64,000 nucleotides of DNA. Source: Nematostella vectensis. Its lineage: Eukaryota > Cnidaria > Anthozoa > Actiniaria > Edwardsiidae. Shown piece after piece: positions 1-11,264 of this stretch; the stretch's first letter is position 1; each line of letters opens with the position of its first letter. Made by a program: the position numbers and the translations under genes. The notes beneath the pieces were generated by a model. The model was not told where the DNA came from. It saw nothing but the letters and a program-made list of their open reading frames with translations, and searched no databases. Location: the NCBI RefSeq assembly GCF_932526225.1, contig NC_064048.1, forward strand, positions 8,828,515-8,892,514. The letters are read 5' to 3'.

Positions 1-190
1 AGTTTAAGAAATGAATTTTAAAGACACAATCTGTGCGTCTTTAGAGATTTGATAAAAACTCGCTCTATTCCCAGATTGCATTTTTGTGTTACTTTTTTCA
101 TCAGTAAAATTTCAAAATTCAAGACATTTTACGTATTTCCAAGACTTTTCAAGTGCTAAATTCACAAGAATACATGTTCACCTAATAATC
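1..190. repeat. Left copy of a duplicated flank of the GPCR gene
   Basis: This segment begins with AGTTTAAGAAATGAAT and matches 2432-2672 with moderate divergence. Shared blocks include GATAAAAACTCGC, CTATTCCCAGA and the ending CACAAGAATAC. The pair brackets the GPCR, which suggests an old local duplication of about 2.4-2.7 kb. Confidence 0.7.
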
Positions 191-783
191 TAACTAGTAC
201 GCTGGCGGCGAGGATTGTCACAAAAGCAAAGCATCATGGGTAGGTTAAGCCGGTCCCTTTAAGCACGAGTGCAATACGGTTTGATACTACTCTTAGCTAA
301 ACATGACCAAACTGTTTATTAAAAGTTTACTATGATATGAGTTCCTTGTTCTAGGTGTCGAGCTATCGGACACATTTGGTTTCGTTTGGAAGATGAATTT
401 TATTAAAACAACCATCTGGCGGAATTCAAGGCTTGGCGACACAAGCAGATGTGTCAGTTAGTTTCTAGGCCGAAACGTATTTTTTTCGTGTAAACGCATT
501 TTTACTTCCATAAATATGGTGAAATGGATGTAAGGGGAAATATTGCTTTCATGATTTGACCATCAAACAAACAACACAACTTTATTTTTTAACCAAAAAA
601 ATAAATAAAACAGCAAAAGAATAATTAATGCACAATGATTTATACTAAATGTTTTTTCTGACTTCACGTCTGATGGCTTTTTCTCCACGCTGCATACAAT
701 GCATCTTTCTCTTCACTGCTTGGGCGCTTGTACATCTCCCTATATTACCTTGTGGTCTTAGTCCGCTAAATTACGCAGTCAAA

Positions 784-1788
784 TCAATCCTGATTATCGT
801 CCAATTGTACGTTTATTTGGTTATGTTCTCCCCGCTGTATATGGTGCATTTCTATTGGCTCTGCTAGCGCGCCTTGACACCTTCCTGCATTTCGTTCTCC
901 TGCTCTACCTTGCACGTTCGCAACAACAGGTTTATGCCTAAACAAAACCTGTTTGAACTCAGGAATCCTCCAGGCGTACACCACGATGTTAATGCACGAG
1001 TTGGAATATTGAAGATAACGGAGAGTCATCTCAGTATAATAATTATAAGACAAAAAATTTAATCTTAGTATGACCCAGTAACACATATTAGGAATCCATG
1101 TGACTAGTGACGCCAGCGTGACAATGAGAAGCGTGACGGCAAGCTTCTTGTCACGCAATCTTTCACGGGCTCCGTGTCCGTTGATATGACTCGCCCTGGA
1201 TCTGATCATGATGACGGTGTAGGCAGCTGGCATTATTAGAAAAGGCAAGAAGATGTAGATAAAGAACAATGTTAAAATAATCTTCACAGGTATGAGTGGG
1301 GTAAAATCGCGCAATGACATCGTCACTGTACTAATAAGGGCGATGACCCAAGGAGTTCCGATCAGGAGACCGTAAAATGTCTTACACGTTCCTCGGTGAT
1401 AGAAAGGAAAGGCGACTGCAACAAGACGCTCCACCGATACAGCGGCCAGAAAATTGACCGATGAACAGGTTGAGAAATAATTCAAACTAAAAACGAATAC
1501 ATCAAAGGCGTGGATAAGATAACGCACTGAGAGCAGGAATCTCAGAAAAGCGATAACCCTGAACAAGCAGTTGAGGCCGACGAGAAAATCGGCGATGCAC
1601 AGATTGACGAGTAGATAGTTTGATCTGCGCCGTCGGAGACTTTTCGTTTTGAGTAAGACGACTAGGCTGATGGTGTTCCCAATAATCGCCCAAAGTCCAA
1701 GTACCGTCAGGCACGGGATCGCTGCCTTGAAAACACCTTCATTTTTATCTGTGTTCCCCTGTGTTGTAGTGTTGCTGCTTTGATTCAT
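784..1788 (-). CDS. Class A (rhodopsin-like) G-protein-coupled receptor, single exon
   Basis: This 334-residue protein has seven hydrophobic segments at about residues 22-46, 57-82, 95-120, 137-157, 168-194, 215-241 and 256-273. Class A landmarks are present but altered: GN in TM1, CIADF in TM2 (LxxAD-type), ERL at 120-122 in place of DRY, TWIP at 230-233 in place of CWxP, and NIVVY at 267-271 in place of NPxxY. The N-terminus NQSSNTTT offers N-glycosylation sites. I chose the ATG at 1788. The frame is open farther upstream to 1977, but that stretch is K/S-rich, has no helix and only one weak internal ATG, so I read it as 5' UTR. An AATAAA on the minus strand at 581-586 lies about 200 bp past the stop and may be the poly(A) signal. 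The ligand cannot be inferred. Cnidarian genomes hold many such intronless orphan receptors. Confidence 0.88.
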   Translation of the reverse strand: MNQSSNTTTQGNTDKNEGVFKAAIPCLTVLGLWAIIGNTISLVVLLKTKSLRRRRSNYLLVNLCIADFLVGLNCLFRVIAFLRFLLSVRYLIHAFDVFVFSLNYFSTCSSVNFLAAVSVERLVAVAFPFYHRGTCKTFYGLLIGTPWVIALISTVTMSLRDFTPLIPVKIILTLFFIYIFLPFLIMPAAYTVIMIRSRASHINGHGARERLRDKKLAVTLLIVTLASLVTWIPNMCYWVILRLNFLSYNYYTEMTLRYLQYSNSCINIVVYAWRIPEFKQVLFRHKPVVANVQGRAGERNAGRCQGALAEPIEMHHIQRGEHNQINVQLDDNQD

Positions 1789-2431
1789 TTTTAAATAAGT
1801 GTTTTTTTTTGTTTTTTTTTTTGCGGAATTAGCGTTTACGAGGTAAAGAATGGGAAAAAAGTTTTCTTTTTGTCGTTTTATGAGCTGTGCTTCGCTCAAT
1901 GCTGGCGAAACTAATAAGTACATCCGATATGAGTTTGAGACTATATCCAACTGCTCGCAACGCAGAAATTGACCCAATTTGTACCTAATTGGAGTCTGAA
2001 GGTTGCGTTTTCATTTCGAATCTCCAAATGTAAAAGAGTAATGTTATTGAAAAACACCATCTGTGCACTCTAAAAGACCTTGTCTTTCTAAATGAGAAAA
2101 GCTTAAATGGGCCGACAACCATCAACCAACAAATCATTCATTATTTTAGCAAACCCAGTGGAAGTCGAATCAATTTTAAAAATCTTAGGCAACTATATGT
2201 ATACATTCTTGTACATTACTGACTAACAGTACAAAGTCTTGAAAACTTCAAATAAAAATAAGACCTAGAATATAAAAGGTCAGGGTTGATCATTTTTATG
2301 TATAGACAAGCAACATTAGAAAAACATTAAATATGAGAATTAAAAAAATCAACCGAGATCAGCTTTTTATTAGTTTTAAATCCAAGAGACAATAAGTCCA
2401 TTTATGGATGAAATAATACTTTTGCCGCAAC

Positions 2432-2672
2432 TAGTTTAAGAAATGAATGGATTTCAAAATAGCCATCTGTGATATCAAAGACCTTCTCTAACGAGAAAAT
2501 TCCTAGAAATTTTACGTTTCGGGATTCGATAAAAACTCGCCCTATTCCCAGACTGTATATTTGTATTACTTTTTCCATTATTAATATTTCACAATCAAAG
2601 ACATTCTACGTATTTTTAAACGTTTTTAGTTCTCAATGCACAAGAATACTTGTCCACCTAATATATAATTTA
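2432..2672. repeat. Right copy of the duplicated GPCR flank
   Basis: Diverged direct copy of 1-190, with the same AGTTTAAGAAATGAAT start and the same order of shared blocks. It contains small insertions relative to the left copy. Confidence 0.7.
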
Positions 2673-2800
2673 AGAAATGCTCCCTGTAAGAACTAGGCAA
2701 CCTAACGGTAAAATGCAAGTATGTCGAAATTTGATTAGTCAAGACAAAAAAATACAACATAAGTTACACTTAAAACTAAATCCTGCCTAACGTTTTTGAA

Positions 2801-3133
2801 TACACTCTTTTTTTTTTATAAGAACGTCTAATTTCCAGTTGAGGCTGGGACGTTATATGTTCTGAATATGTTCTTAACGACGTTCTTAAATTTTAGGGTA
2901 TATAAGAATATAAAACCCAATGAATTATTAGGAAGAGAACTACAATAGCAATAGTAATGTTGTTACTATGAGCACAATTTTATTCTTCATTTAAGAACGC
3001 ATCAGGACTAAAAAAGAAAAAAAATCCTGTTATCATGCATCATATCTGCATCATATCTGTTAGCATGTTCTAAAACTTTGGTGAAATCTCAGGCTGGACT
3101 TTCTTATAAAAAAGGTTCTTATGAAAAAAAGTA
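2801..3133 (+). mobile_element. Small inverted-repeat element (MITE), family TACACTC, copy 1
   Basis: It begins TACACTCTTTTT-ATAAGAACG and contains GCCTGAGATTT (as its complement) near the far end. It is an inverted copy of 4403-4743. The right terminus is degraded. A TA dinucleotide at the ends would fit a Tc1/mariner-type target site. No transposase is encoded. Confidence 0.65.
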
Positions 3134-3359
3134 TATCGCTTATTGCCTTGGTTCTCGGTACATAACTCTTACTTAGACAAATCTAACGTTGGGAACCTTG
3201 TGAAAATTATGTCAAGCAAAAACTATTGTTCTTTTTTCTTTTGATTGGTTCAAAACAGAAAATTTCGTATAAGATATATCAGGGAGCACATGTTTCATGT
3301 AATTTTCTCAAAATCTCTTCATATTTTGTGACTGTGTGTTTAGTACAAAAAATATCCCT

Positions 3360-3530
3360 ATTTTTATTTTCCACGCAGCATACAACGTATTTGTATCTAC
3401 TCTGCTCGCACGCCTGAAAATCTTCCTATATTTCCAGGTGGTCTTTTCCACCAAATTGTTCAGTCAAATAAATCGATTTTCGTATTTGCTGGTTAGGTTC
3501 TCCCTGCTATTCATGGTTTATTTCTTGACC
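3360..3530 (-). pseudogene. Decayed copy of the GPCR 3' end
   Basis: This stretch aligns with 690-865, which holds the 3' UTR and last codons of the GPCR at 784-1788. Shared landmarks in order are CACGC-GCATACAA, CTATATT, GGTGGTCTT or its variant, CAGTCAAAT, TTCTCCC-GCT and ATGGT-ATTT. The reading frame is lost. The match stops where a 60-bp tandem array begins at 3526, so the rest of the gene copy is missing. I read it as the stub of a tandem receptor duplicate. Confidence 0.6.
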
Positions 3531-3760
3531 TCTGTCACGCTATACGCTTGAAACCAGTTATATAGCGTGACATGCCCAGGCATTCTGACCTGTGTCACGA
3601 TATACGCTTGTATACAGTAACATGGCGTGACATACACAGGCATTCTGACCTATGTCACGCTTACGCTGGAATACAGTAGCAAAGCGTGACATGCGCAGGC
3701 ATTCTGACCTCTGTCACGCTATACGCTTGAACACAGTAACGTTGTGTGACATAATCGAGG
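3526..3760. repeat. 60-bp minisatellite, about four units, rich in TGTCACGC/GCGTGACA
   Basis: Units start at 3526, 3586, 3646 and 3705 with TGACCT-TGTCACG. Each carries TGTCACGCTATACGC and, 20 bp later, GCGTGACAT, so every unit can fold on itself. A lone related stretch with repeated GCGTGACA or GTGACA lies at 8840-8905. Confidence 0.85.
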
Positions 3761-5978
3761 TTTATCAGATATTCTTCCCTTCTTTGATTTGCATAAAACA
3801 TAAAGCGTACCCGGTCATCGATCTATGGGGGATATTTTCAGACTGTAGGATGGCTTTTTTCTTTGTTTTCGCTTTTTCCCTTTTTTTTCTTTTTTCTACC
3901 GCAACACGCTATGTAAATTAAAAGCTACAATTAGTAGGGAAATTCATTTAATCTTATTTTATAGGCCAGTTCATTCATAGGCTGATGTGGTTGATCGAGA
4001 ATGATTGAAGCGGACTCCCAAATATGGTATGTAATGCCTAATAAGGAAATGACCGATTGAGCTAGAAAATCGACAGTTTCAGTAAAACAAAATGGAATGC
4101 TATTGGCAAATTTTATATTTACATCGATTTTAAATGATAATTTAAAATTTCTTCAATGAGATTTGTATTCTTATTTCGAATGAAAACAATAAAAAAGGTG
4201 TGGCTGAAAAGGGCTTTTAGCAACACCTACGAGAAATCAAACATACACGGAAAAGTAAAGATCTTAACACTTCAGAAACCTATTACCGAACACGAAATAA
4301 TAAATAAATGTACAAGTGCTTGGACGGCGCACTAGGAGGGTCGACGAAGCAGTGTCAGCTGCCTGTCACAAAGCGAAAAATCAAGAACCACAAAAGAATC
4401 TCTACACTCTTATTTTCTTTATTAGAACCTTTTTAATAAGAACGTCCAGCCTGAGATTTCGCCAAATTTTAAAGAACATGCCGAGGCTTAGATAGTAGAA
4501 AGGACCAAAGGTACCTGATGCGTTCTAAAATGCAGAATCAAATTGTGCTCAAAGTAAGAACCATATTTTTGCTATTAATCATTAGTGTAATTCTCTTCAT
4601 AATTATTTATTGAGTATAATATTTTTATATACACTAAAATTTAGGAGCATCATTAAGAAAAAATTAAGCCTTAAAATGTCCCAAAAATAAGAACGGCCCA
4701 GCCTCAACTGAAAATAAGACGTTCTAATAAAAAAATGAGTGTATTCGAAATTGGCGAAAATAACGTATAAAGCTTAGTTTTTAGATATGATATTGTAAAT
4801 TTTCTTAATGTTCTTCGTGTTTCTTTATTTTGGATGAAAAAAAAAACGCTCAGATATATCAAAAGAAATATCTAAAACTTTTCATAATCTGTAAAATAAC
4901 AAACCCCTGGCTCTCGTCTGTGAGGTGAAAAAGTTTATAATATCTTTCAATAGTCTTACTTTCAAAAGGTCAAGACTTGTAAAATAAAAAGCTACTGAAA
5001 AGACGGTACAAGTATAGCTTCTCGTACTTGGCTGACAGTAAACTTGGTTAAAATCTCAAAAGAAAACAATGCCATTAAATCAACAACGCACTTAATTGTT
5101 TCAAACAAAGGGCGATGGAAGCAATACGACAAATGCTGAGTGGTTGCATTCCCTTATGTAAACTTGACACTGTATTAGCGTGTCTGTGTTTATACAAACC
5201 TGAATTATATTTACAAAACGTGTTATTATTTAAAGGGCAGGTTCCTTGTACTGCCATTTAGATTGGTCTGCGGCTGACAAGCGTAAAAAAGCCCTTGATG
5301 TTTCTGTTTCCGGTTGCACACTGGTTAATCTTCCTTTTAGTGTTAAAACCGTGTTGAAATCACGCCATCCTTGACGCGTAATCACCGCATATCAACATAA
5401 AGCATTTGCCTGCCATGCGGGTAAAATATTCGTAGAATCTGTTTGTCACGGCAGGGTATCCTCCAAAGGTGACCCAATCGACGATTTGATTCAGATATCT
5501 GAATATCACGCTCTATTATCACCTTTTAAAAGTACAACATCCCAGTTTATTTAACTAGAGAGCTAAGTTATGACCAGAGACCAGCCATTACATAGAAATA
5601 CATTTATTATAGCCATGTTTAGTAGTACTATAGTTTTAGTTAGACTAGCACATAATGCAAAGGTACATTGTCAATAGGGTCGGCCTTTGAACTGAAGTTT
5701 ACTATAAGGACCATCACTCAAGCGTACAAGCGGCAACTAGAGGTGAAACAATTTTCAAATGTGTACCTTCCAAACGTCATAAAAACTTTATCAAACACTA
5801 ACTGAATACGTTATGTTGTTCTTAGCAGCAAATATGTTTTCCTAAGATGAAACAGTAGAGGTTATTCACTAACAGACACGTTAATAACTTACCGCCCTCA
5901 AAATATAAATAATCGACTGTGTATACAGGTTTACGATATGATCATACCGTGCAAATTCCAAGTATATGGACCGGCATA
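3761..5978. other. Non-coding stretch between the GPCR locus and the first coiled-coil gene
   Basis: Apart from the MITE at 4403-4743 I see only AT-rich sequence. TTTATT at 5601-5606 reads AATAAA on the minus strand and could serve the coiled-coil gene, which stops at 5979. Confidence 0.5.
4403..4743 (-). mobile_element. MITE, family TACACTC, copy 2 (best preserved)
   Basis: The terminal inverted repeats are TACACTCTTATTTT on the left and AAAAAAATGAGTGTA on the right, followed inward by TTAGAAC and GTTCTAA. The length is 341 bp. The interior matches copy 1 in reverse orientation. The ends start with TA, consistent with TA target duplication. It is non-autonomous. Confidence 0.75.
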
Positions 5979-6983
5979 TTATTTTCCCGGTCCGATAGTG
6001 TCACTAGAGGAATATTCCGACCCTGAATTAGAACTCCCTCCAGTTTCCACTAAAAGGCGTTCAAACTGGTTTACTTTCTCGTTCAAAAATCCTAAAACAT
6101 CGTTCATATCTCCGTCCCACTCTGTTGAGTCGTTATCCGTGGCTGAGTGTGGTCCTCGAGCCTCGGTCGCCGGCTTTGTGAGTGATACCTTATGCTTCGA
6201 GATCGTCGAGGCCTCCGTATTTACAGCGCGTATTGTAATCCCGCTAACAGCCGAATCAGAATTATACGAACTCGCTCGGGAGTTATCCCCACGCGGAATT
6301 ATAAAGGGCCTATTTCGTTTGATGTTGAATGAGTCCGAACGCTTCGGTGGTTGTGGTCGAGGCCGAGGAGTTTCGCTTGTAGGGCTAGGGGTAGAAGGTG
6401 TACTAGGAGTAGCAGGAGTTAGTGGTATTCTCTCCTTTTCTTTGGCTCTATCTCTAGCGTCTATAGAATCTAAGTTATCCAACGTAAGCGTTTTCTCTCG
6501 CGCGATTCTCTCTAATCGGTCTGTTCTCTCTGGCAGCGGAGGCGGCTCGTCGGATGGTTTGGTCTCTGCTTCTCGGACCTCTCGCCGCAGTAGCCTGCTC
6601 TCCGCATCTTTCTTCTGTATCGTTCTCTCGTGTTTCTTAGCGAGCCCGTGTAAATACTTCACCATATCCTTTTCTCTTTTTAACTCAGTCTTAAGCTGGT
6701 TCTGGGTTACTTTAAATCGATCATTTTGGTATTCAAGTTCCTTCATTTTCCTCTGGAGGGTCTGATTTTCGGTCTTGAGAATGATAATAATCTTCTCCAG
6801 GTTTGAATTCTCGGCTTTTAATAGCTTTAGCGCCATGTGCAGATTGGAGCCCTGGTCTATAGGCTCTGAAAACCTCATATCGTTAGCCATAGACGCTAGG
6901 TACTCGCGGTTTTTGGCAGATATCCCGTACATGGCTACTTTATCACCGTATTCCTTCCTAGAGCTCCCAGTTCGACGATGCAT
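5979..6983 (-). CDS. Coiled-coil protein with MVKYLHG motif, function unknown
   Basis: This is a single-exon ORF of 334 aa. I start at the ATG at 6983; the triplet before it is GTG. Residues of about 47-135 form a long heptad-rich coiled coil containing EKDMVKYLHGLAKKHE. Then follow a proline-rich part (DEPPPLPER), a charged helix, a Thr-Pro-Ser run (TPATPSTPSTPSPTS), a basic patch and a Ser-rich tail. A short second helix, DVLGFLNEKVNQFERLL, precedes the C-terminus. There is no signal peptide or membrane segment, so it is probably cytoplasmic or cytoskeletal. The MVKYLHG core recurs in the protein at 17045-19159, which lies divergently 10 kb away. I do not recognise the family. The sustained frame, typical codon use and helix pattern argue for a real gene. 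A 5' exon farther upstream cannot be excluded. Confidence 0.75.
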   Translation of the reverse strand: MHRRTGSSRKEYGDKVAMYGISAKNREYLASMANDMRFSEPIDQGSNLHMALKLLKAENSNLEKIIIILKTENQTLQRKMKELEYQNDRFKVTQNQLKTELKREKDMVKYLHGLAKKHERTIQKKDAESRLLRREVREAETKPSDEPPPLPERTDRLERIAREKTLTLDNLDSIDARDRAKEKERIPLTPATPSTPSTPSPTSETPRPRPQPPKRSDSFNIKRNRPFIIPRGDNSRASSYNSDSAVSGITIRAVNTEASTISKHKVSLTKPATEARGPHSATDNDSTEWDGDMNDVLGFLNEKVNQFERLLVETGGSSNSGSEYSSSDTIGPGK

Positions 6984-7009
6984 CACAATGTCTACGAGTC
7001 ACTAACGAA

Positions 7010-8455
7010 ACCGCAGGCACTTGCATATTTAAGGTCCCCCTGTGTTGAGTGACATCTTAGCCGTCGCGTTACCTATTTTAGAACCATTCCTGAAAATGAC
7101 CTTACTTAACTAATCTTACTCAATAAATATAAACTTAGAATTTCCTCCTTATACGGAGCTCATTTCCTATCTTCTTTAGCCTCGATGCACGGATAAAAAT
7201 TTATCGTAGCATGGCTTATATTTTGACTTCAGCACTTTTGTGTGGAATTTCCGAAGCGTTATTTTTTGGTTTTGCATGTATTTCCGGTGTTTTTGTGGAT
7301 ACGGTCAAGTTGATGAGCTGTTAAATCAAATTAATACAATTAGCACCAAAGCGTGAAATTTAACAATAAGGTAATAAAGTTTTCACGCCATGTTTTCATC
7401 AGTTCTCATCACCTATTTCACACCAATTTAGTACCTATATAAATATTCACTTCTTGCCAATTTTACAGCTATCGCACAAGTGTCAACAATTGATGATAAA
7501 TGCTGGCTTCGATTAATGTCCAGTTGTTTAGATCTCGCAGCAAAAGGAAAGTAGCTAGACATTATTTGATTCGTAGATCCATTGACTCTGACAATTAAGT
7601 AACGGACAGCCTGCGGAAACGAAAATTCCCCCAGCACCCCTCCCATATAAAGGATATATAGGCCATAATATCAATTAAACAAAAACAGCGAAAAATCCTT
7701 GGCAAAAAGCGCGGCGAATAAACACACACCAAGTTTCACAACAATAATAAAATATTTTATTAATATTTTTCAAATCCAATGCTTCTTAAGCTGAACATGT
7801 TGAATCGAAAATGAATTTTCATCCCTCGTGAGCGGTTTTTGGAAATAAAATTCCGTAATGGTTTATTTCACTATTCCTTGTCCAAGTTGTTATCTACACG
7901 GTACACTTTATATTCTAGTACTCGAAAATCGAAAATGTCTATTAGACCAATCGTACAAAAAAGCGAAAACCAGTGAAAACCAGCTTTGGTGTGAAAGCAA
8001 CTCTGGCGTAAAAGATGGACTGGTCGAGGATTCTACCAGCATGACATTAATAGGCCCTTTACGTAGTTTTCTATTATAAGGGGTATACCTATCTTGGCGG
8101 CCAGAAATAGGCAATGCCCGATGCAATAAAACTATAGTTTAGTCTACCGCAAGATTTTTCTTTCGATACATTTTAAGCAAATTTATAGTAATCAAATCTG
8201 ACAGGTGAATGAGGGAGCGTCCGGCTTGTAGCCTTGTTTTCTATGATTCATGCGCTGTTATTATTGGATTCTGTTTTCCTGTTCCACGTTAATGATTATG
8301 CAATTTTCTTTTATTCGTTCCCATTTTTGTATTTTGCGATTGACCTTTTCTTCTGATACAAGGTTAACGAGAAAATCCTATGCGCACTAGTTATTGATTT
8401 CGCATTCCTGGCATACCAAGGCACATATGTCGGTCCCAGACACGTGTGAGGGAGA
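7010..8455. other. Intergenic stretch with no convincing gene
   Basis: This AT-rich sequence lies upstream of the coiled-coil gene that starts at 6983. I see short unrelated open frames but no family motif and no clear mobile element. The promoter of that gene should lie at its left edge, but I cannot point to a core element. Confidence 0.4.
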
Positions 8456-8736
8456 TTATACGTGCTCTAAACCAGAATTGAAGAGTTCAAGAGCAGCAAA
8501 GGTTCTTGACAGAATCGCGCCTAAGTGCGTGTAAAAACGCTGAACGAGGGTGGTGTTTTGACCGGTCAATTGGTTTGTCTGCGTTTCAAAGCCCTGCCCT
8601 GTGTTGTCTGTGTTTTTATCGATTTTAGCAGCTTCTTCCGTCTTCGCATCATCAATGAACTCCCAGAAACCCTCGAATAGGATTGCATAGCTTGCATATT
8701 TGATTTGAGAGTTTCTTATGGTGATGTTGAGTTGAG
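8456..8736 (-). CDS. Possible terminal coding exon, unrecognised
   Basis: A minus-strand open frame of about 93 codons follows an acceptor-like AAAATTGCAG and ends in a stop at 8456. It begins LSQLNITIRNSQIKYASY and ends ALELFNSGLEHV. The composition looks protein-like (amphipathic, mixed charge), but the frame lacks a good ATG and I found no matching upstream exon. It could be the last exon of a gene or a decayed fragment. I do not recognise it. Confidence 0.22.
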
Positions 8737-9322
8737 ATAGCTGCAATTTTTGCTATGGGATAGGGGATTACATCTTATCGGACGTAATCGGGTGTTCACG
8801 GTGCATCATTCTTTGCATGACGCTGAGGAGTTGACAGTCATAGCGTGAACTTTAGACTTTGTCATAGCGTGACACAAACGTGACACATGGTGACATAGGC
8901 GCGCAGTTCAGAGAGGGGTGGGGGTGGAGGGATTTGTTCCATGTCGACCTGATAGGGATGCTCGTCGTATTATATATATATCGGGTATATATCGGATATG
9001 CTACGTAAACTTGCAGGAACCGTTCGGTTTTGTTTTTTTAAGTCAGTCATTTTGAATAGGTTCGAGGAACACTCGTTTTTTTTATTACAATAGAAATTCG
9101 CGCATGCTCGCCCCAGTCTCCCATAGACCATTACGGCGAAGAGCAACATCCGCTTGATCGTGGAGTAATTTCGAAATAGCCATCTCAAAACAACGTTTTT
9201 TAATAGGTTTACCAGCTTCTCACAACAGCCAAGAAATGGACGGTGACATTTTGCTAGGATGGCAATATGGAGTCTGACCATGGCTCTTTAAATGACTGAA
9301 ACACAATCTTCTTACAGTTGAA

Positions 9323-9640
9323 TACACTCTTATTTTTATAAGAACCTTTTTATAGGAACGCCAAGCTTGAGATTTCAGCAAATTTTGAGAACATGCTCAG
9401 AACTTGTGAAACGGTAGGGTTTTACCGGTTCGATAGAATGGCTTGAGAAAGGTTAGGGAGAAGAACAAAGACGAGAGCTGGTTCAGGCCCTTAAAAGAAT
9501 CGAGCATACAAAAACAGGCAGAAAAAATCTTACAGAGAAAATCGAGTAACAAAACTGTCCGGGGGAAAATTAGCCGCGTCATATAGCTAACGATCCGTTT
9601 CTCTGTCTGATTGATTCTAAAATGCAAAAAAGAGGGTAAT
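9323..9640 (+). mobile_element. MITE, family TACACTC, rearranged copy 3
   Basis: The first 85 bp (TACACTCTTATTTTTATAAG through GAGAACATGC) match copy 2 closely, and TTCTAAAATGCA near 9615 matches its middle. The sequence between is unrelated, so the copy is interrupted or recombined and has no clear right end. Confidence 0.5.
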
Positions 9641-9886
9641 CCAGTTTTATATTTCTAACTATGACTAAAGCCGTATAGATATAATAATGGGAGCATAGGT
9701 TTGAGACGAAGCTTAATGCTCATTCGGTCTCCTTAAACTCAGAATTGAAAACACTCAACCTGTGAACTCCTTATGATCCTCTCTTGTATTTGCCAACGGC
9801 TCACCAGAGACCGGCACTGTTTCTATGCGTTCTATTAGCTTTATGGCCTTAAATGGTCAAGGGGGCGATAAACGATTCCATGCCCA

Positions 9887-9969
9887 ACCTTGTCCCCCCA
9901 GGGTCCTCTCGGTAATTTTCGATATGACGCCATATCGAAAATTACCCAGAAGACCCTGGGGACGAGGTT
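9887..9969. mobile_element. Foldback palindrome, about 38-bp arms
   Basis: The left arm runs from ACCTTGTCCCCCCAGGGTC to TTTTCGATATG and the right arm from CATATCGAAAATTACCCAG to CCCTGGGGACGAGGT. A loop of about 4 bp separates them. The near-perfect hairpin without coding capacity suggests a foldback MITE. Confidence 0.7.
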
Positions 9970-10813
9970 ATCCCATGTCTTCTTTCCTGCTAACTCCAGA
10001 GGAGGGTGGACACGGGTGCGCGGGGCACGATGGGAAAAATATCGATTTTCACTCATTTGCTTCCTGACGTTGACGAGACAAGACCTCGGCAGGAACATCA
10101 AATCTGGTAAGAATTTACCGAAAATGACATGAAAATAACAGCTACCGTATTATTTTATTCTACTTCCAGATTCTCTTTTAAGTAAACTTTATTTACTGAT
10201 GTTAAATTGGAGTTTTAGAGTACAAATTTATCTACAAAGTCTTGTTTTTCACTCGAAAACAGTGAAATTTTGCATCGCAGACTATTTTTCGTGAGTGTTG
10301 AGTGCATTGAACTTTCCCCTTCTAGATAATCAAGGGATAGATAAGAAATTTGACATAATTGTAGTCAGTGGGGCACGTTTTATTTCGACTATTCATCTTA
10401 TTAGAACGGACGAGTTTTTTTTCTCAAAAGCTTCATTGATGCTGATTTATTTATGCTGATTTTACATGTCAAGGTCCTTACAAATGTTGAACAATTTGTA
10501 CTATTCAGAAAGTAGTTCCAAAGCTTATCACTTCCCCTCTATTATTGCTATTTAGCTCGTGTCTGTCAGCAGAAAGGTTCAGGTGATTGCACCAAGCTAT
10601 TGTCAAATAAATTTTCTCTTGCATCATATATTGAATTGGATGTGAATAGAGATATTTATATATAAAAGGCCTCTGATAGCAGGGTGTATACCTTTTAATA
10701 TGTTGAATGTTAAATAAATAAGGTATGTTACACAGAGAGCAATAGTATTATACTTATCATAATTATCACAATTAATTTTTCCTCCTTTGGTGCGAAAATG
10801 TTAATATAGTTTT

Positions 10814-11104
10814 ATGATATTGCCACAGAAATGGATAGCAGCACGAGTGGTACAGAGAGCTGGTGCTGGTAACAGACTGTACGCCCATCCATCTTCCCTG
10901 TCCAAGACATCGCAAGAGGAAGTGGCTAATGAACAAATGCTGAACCACCAAGGAATATCATCCAGCCCGTCCGTACAAACCCTGTACCTGTGCCAATCTT
11001 CAACACCCAGAAAGAGCAACACAGCCCGATATTGGTCTTTCTTTATACGAAAAAAAAGGCAAGAGTGGGGTGGGAGTGGGACATTAGAAGGAGAGCGCAA
11101 ATGA
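10814..11104 (+). CDS. Possible coding exon, unrecognised
   Basis: An open frame of 96 codons starts at an ATG and reads ...SLSKTSQEEVANEQ... then ...QSSTPRKSNTARYWSFF... to a stop. The opposite strand is also open over the same interval, which lowers confidence. Base composition is less AT-rich than the surroundings. No family is recognised. Confidence 0.2.
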   Translation: MILPQKWIAARVVQRAGAGNRLYAHPSSLSKTSQEEVANEQMLNHQGISSSPSVQTLYLCQSSTPRKSNTARYWSFFIRKKRQEWGGSGTLEGERK

Positions 11105-11144
11105 CCAGAAATTTTAGGGAAAGAGATAAGAGCCTTAGCCTTAG

Positions 11145-11264
11145 AAAAGAGTGATAAGAAGGATTATGGAGGTATTTTCAAAGAAAGAATCAGAAATAGA
11201 CATTATTTTGGATGATATTGAAAAACAGCTCTTCAGAGTTATGGATGTAATAGGTGACATTTAA
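11145..11264 (+). CDS. Possible terminal exon, unrecognised
   Basis: It follows two CCTTAG acceptor-like sequences and reads KRVIRRIMEVFSKKESEID, then IILDDIEKQLFRVMDVIGDI and a stop. The amphipathic helical pattern looks like real protein, but the exon is only 39 codons and no partner exon is assigned. It could join with the frame at 10814-11104 or belong to nothing. Confidence 0.22.
   Translation, partial: KRVIRRIMEVFSKKESEIDIILDDIEKQLFRVMDVIGDI

Noticed and set aside
5938..6765. 275-codon plus-strand frame opposite the first coiled-coil gene
   Set aside because: Antisense shadow of the 334-aa gene; its Ser/Leu-rich sequence is the complement of the coiled-coil and Ser/Pro-rich codons.
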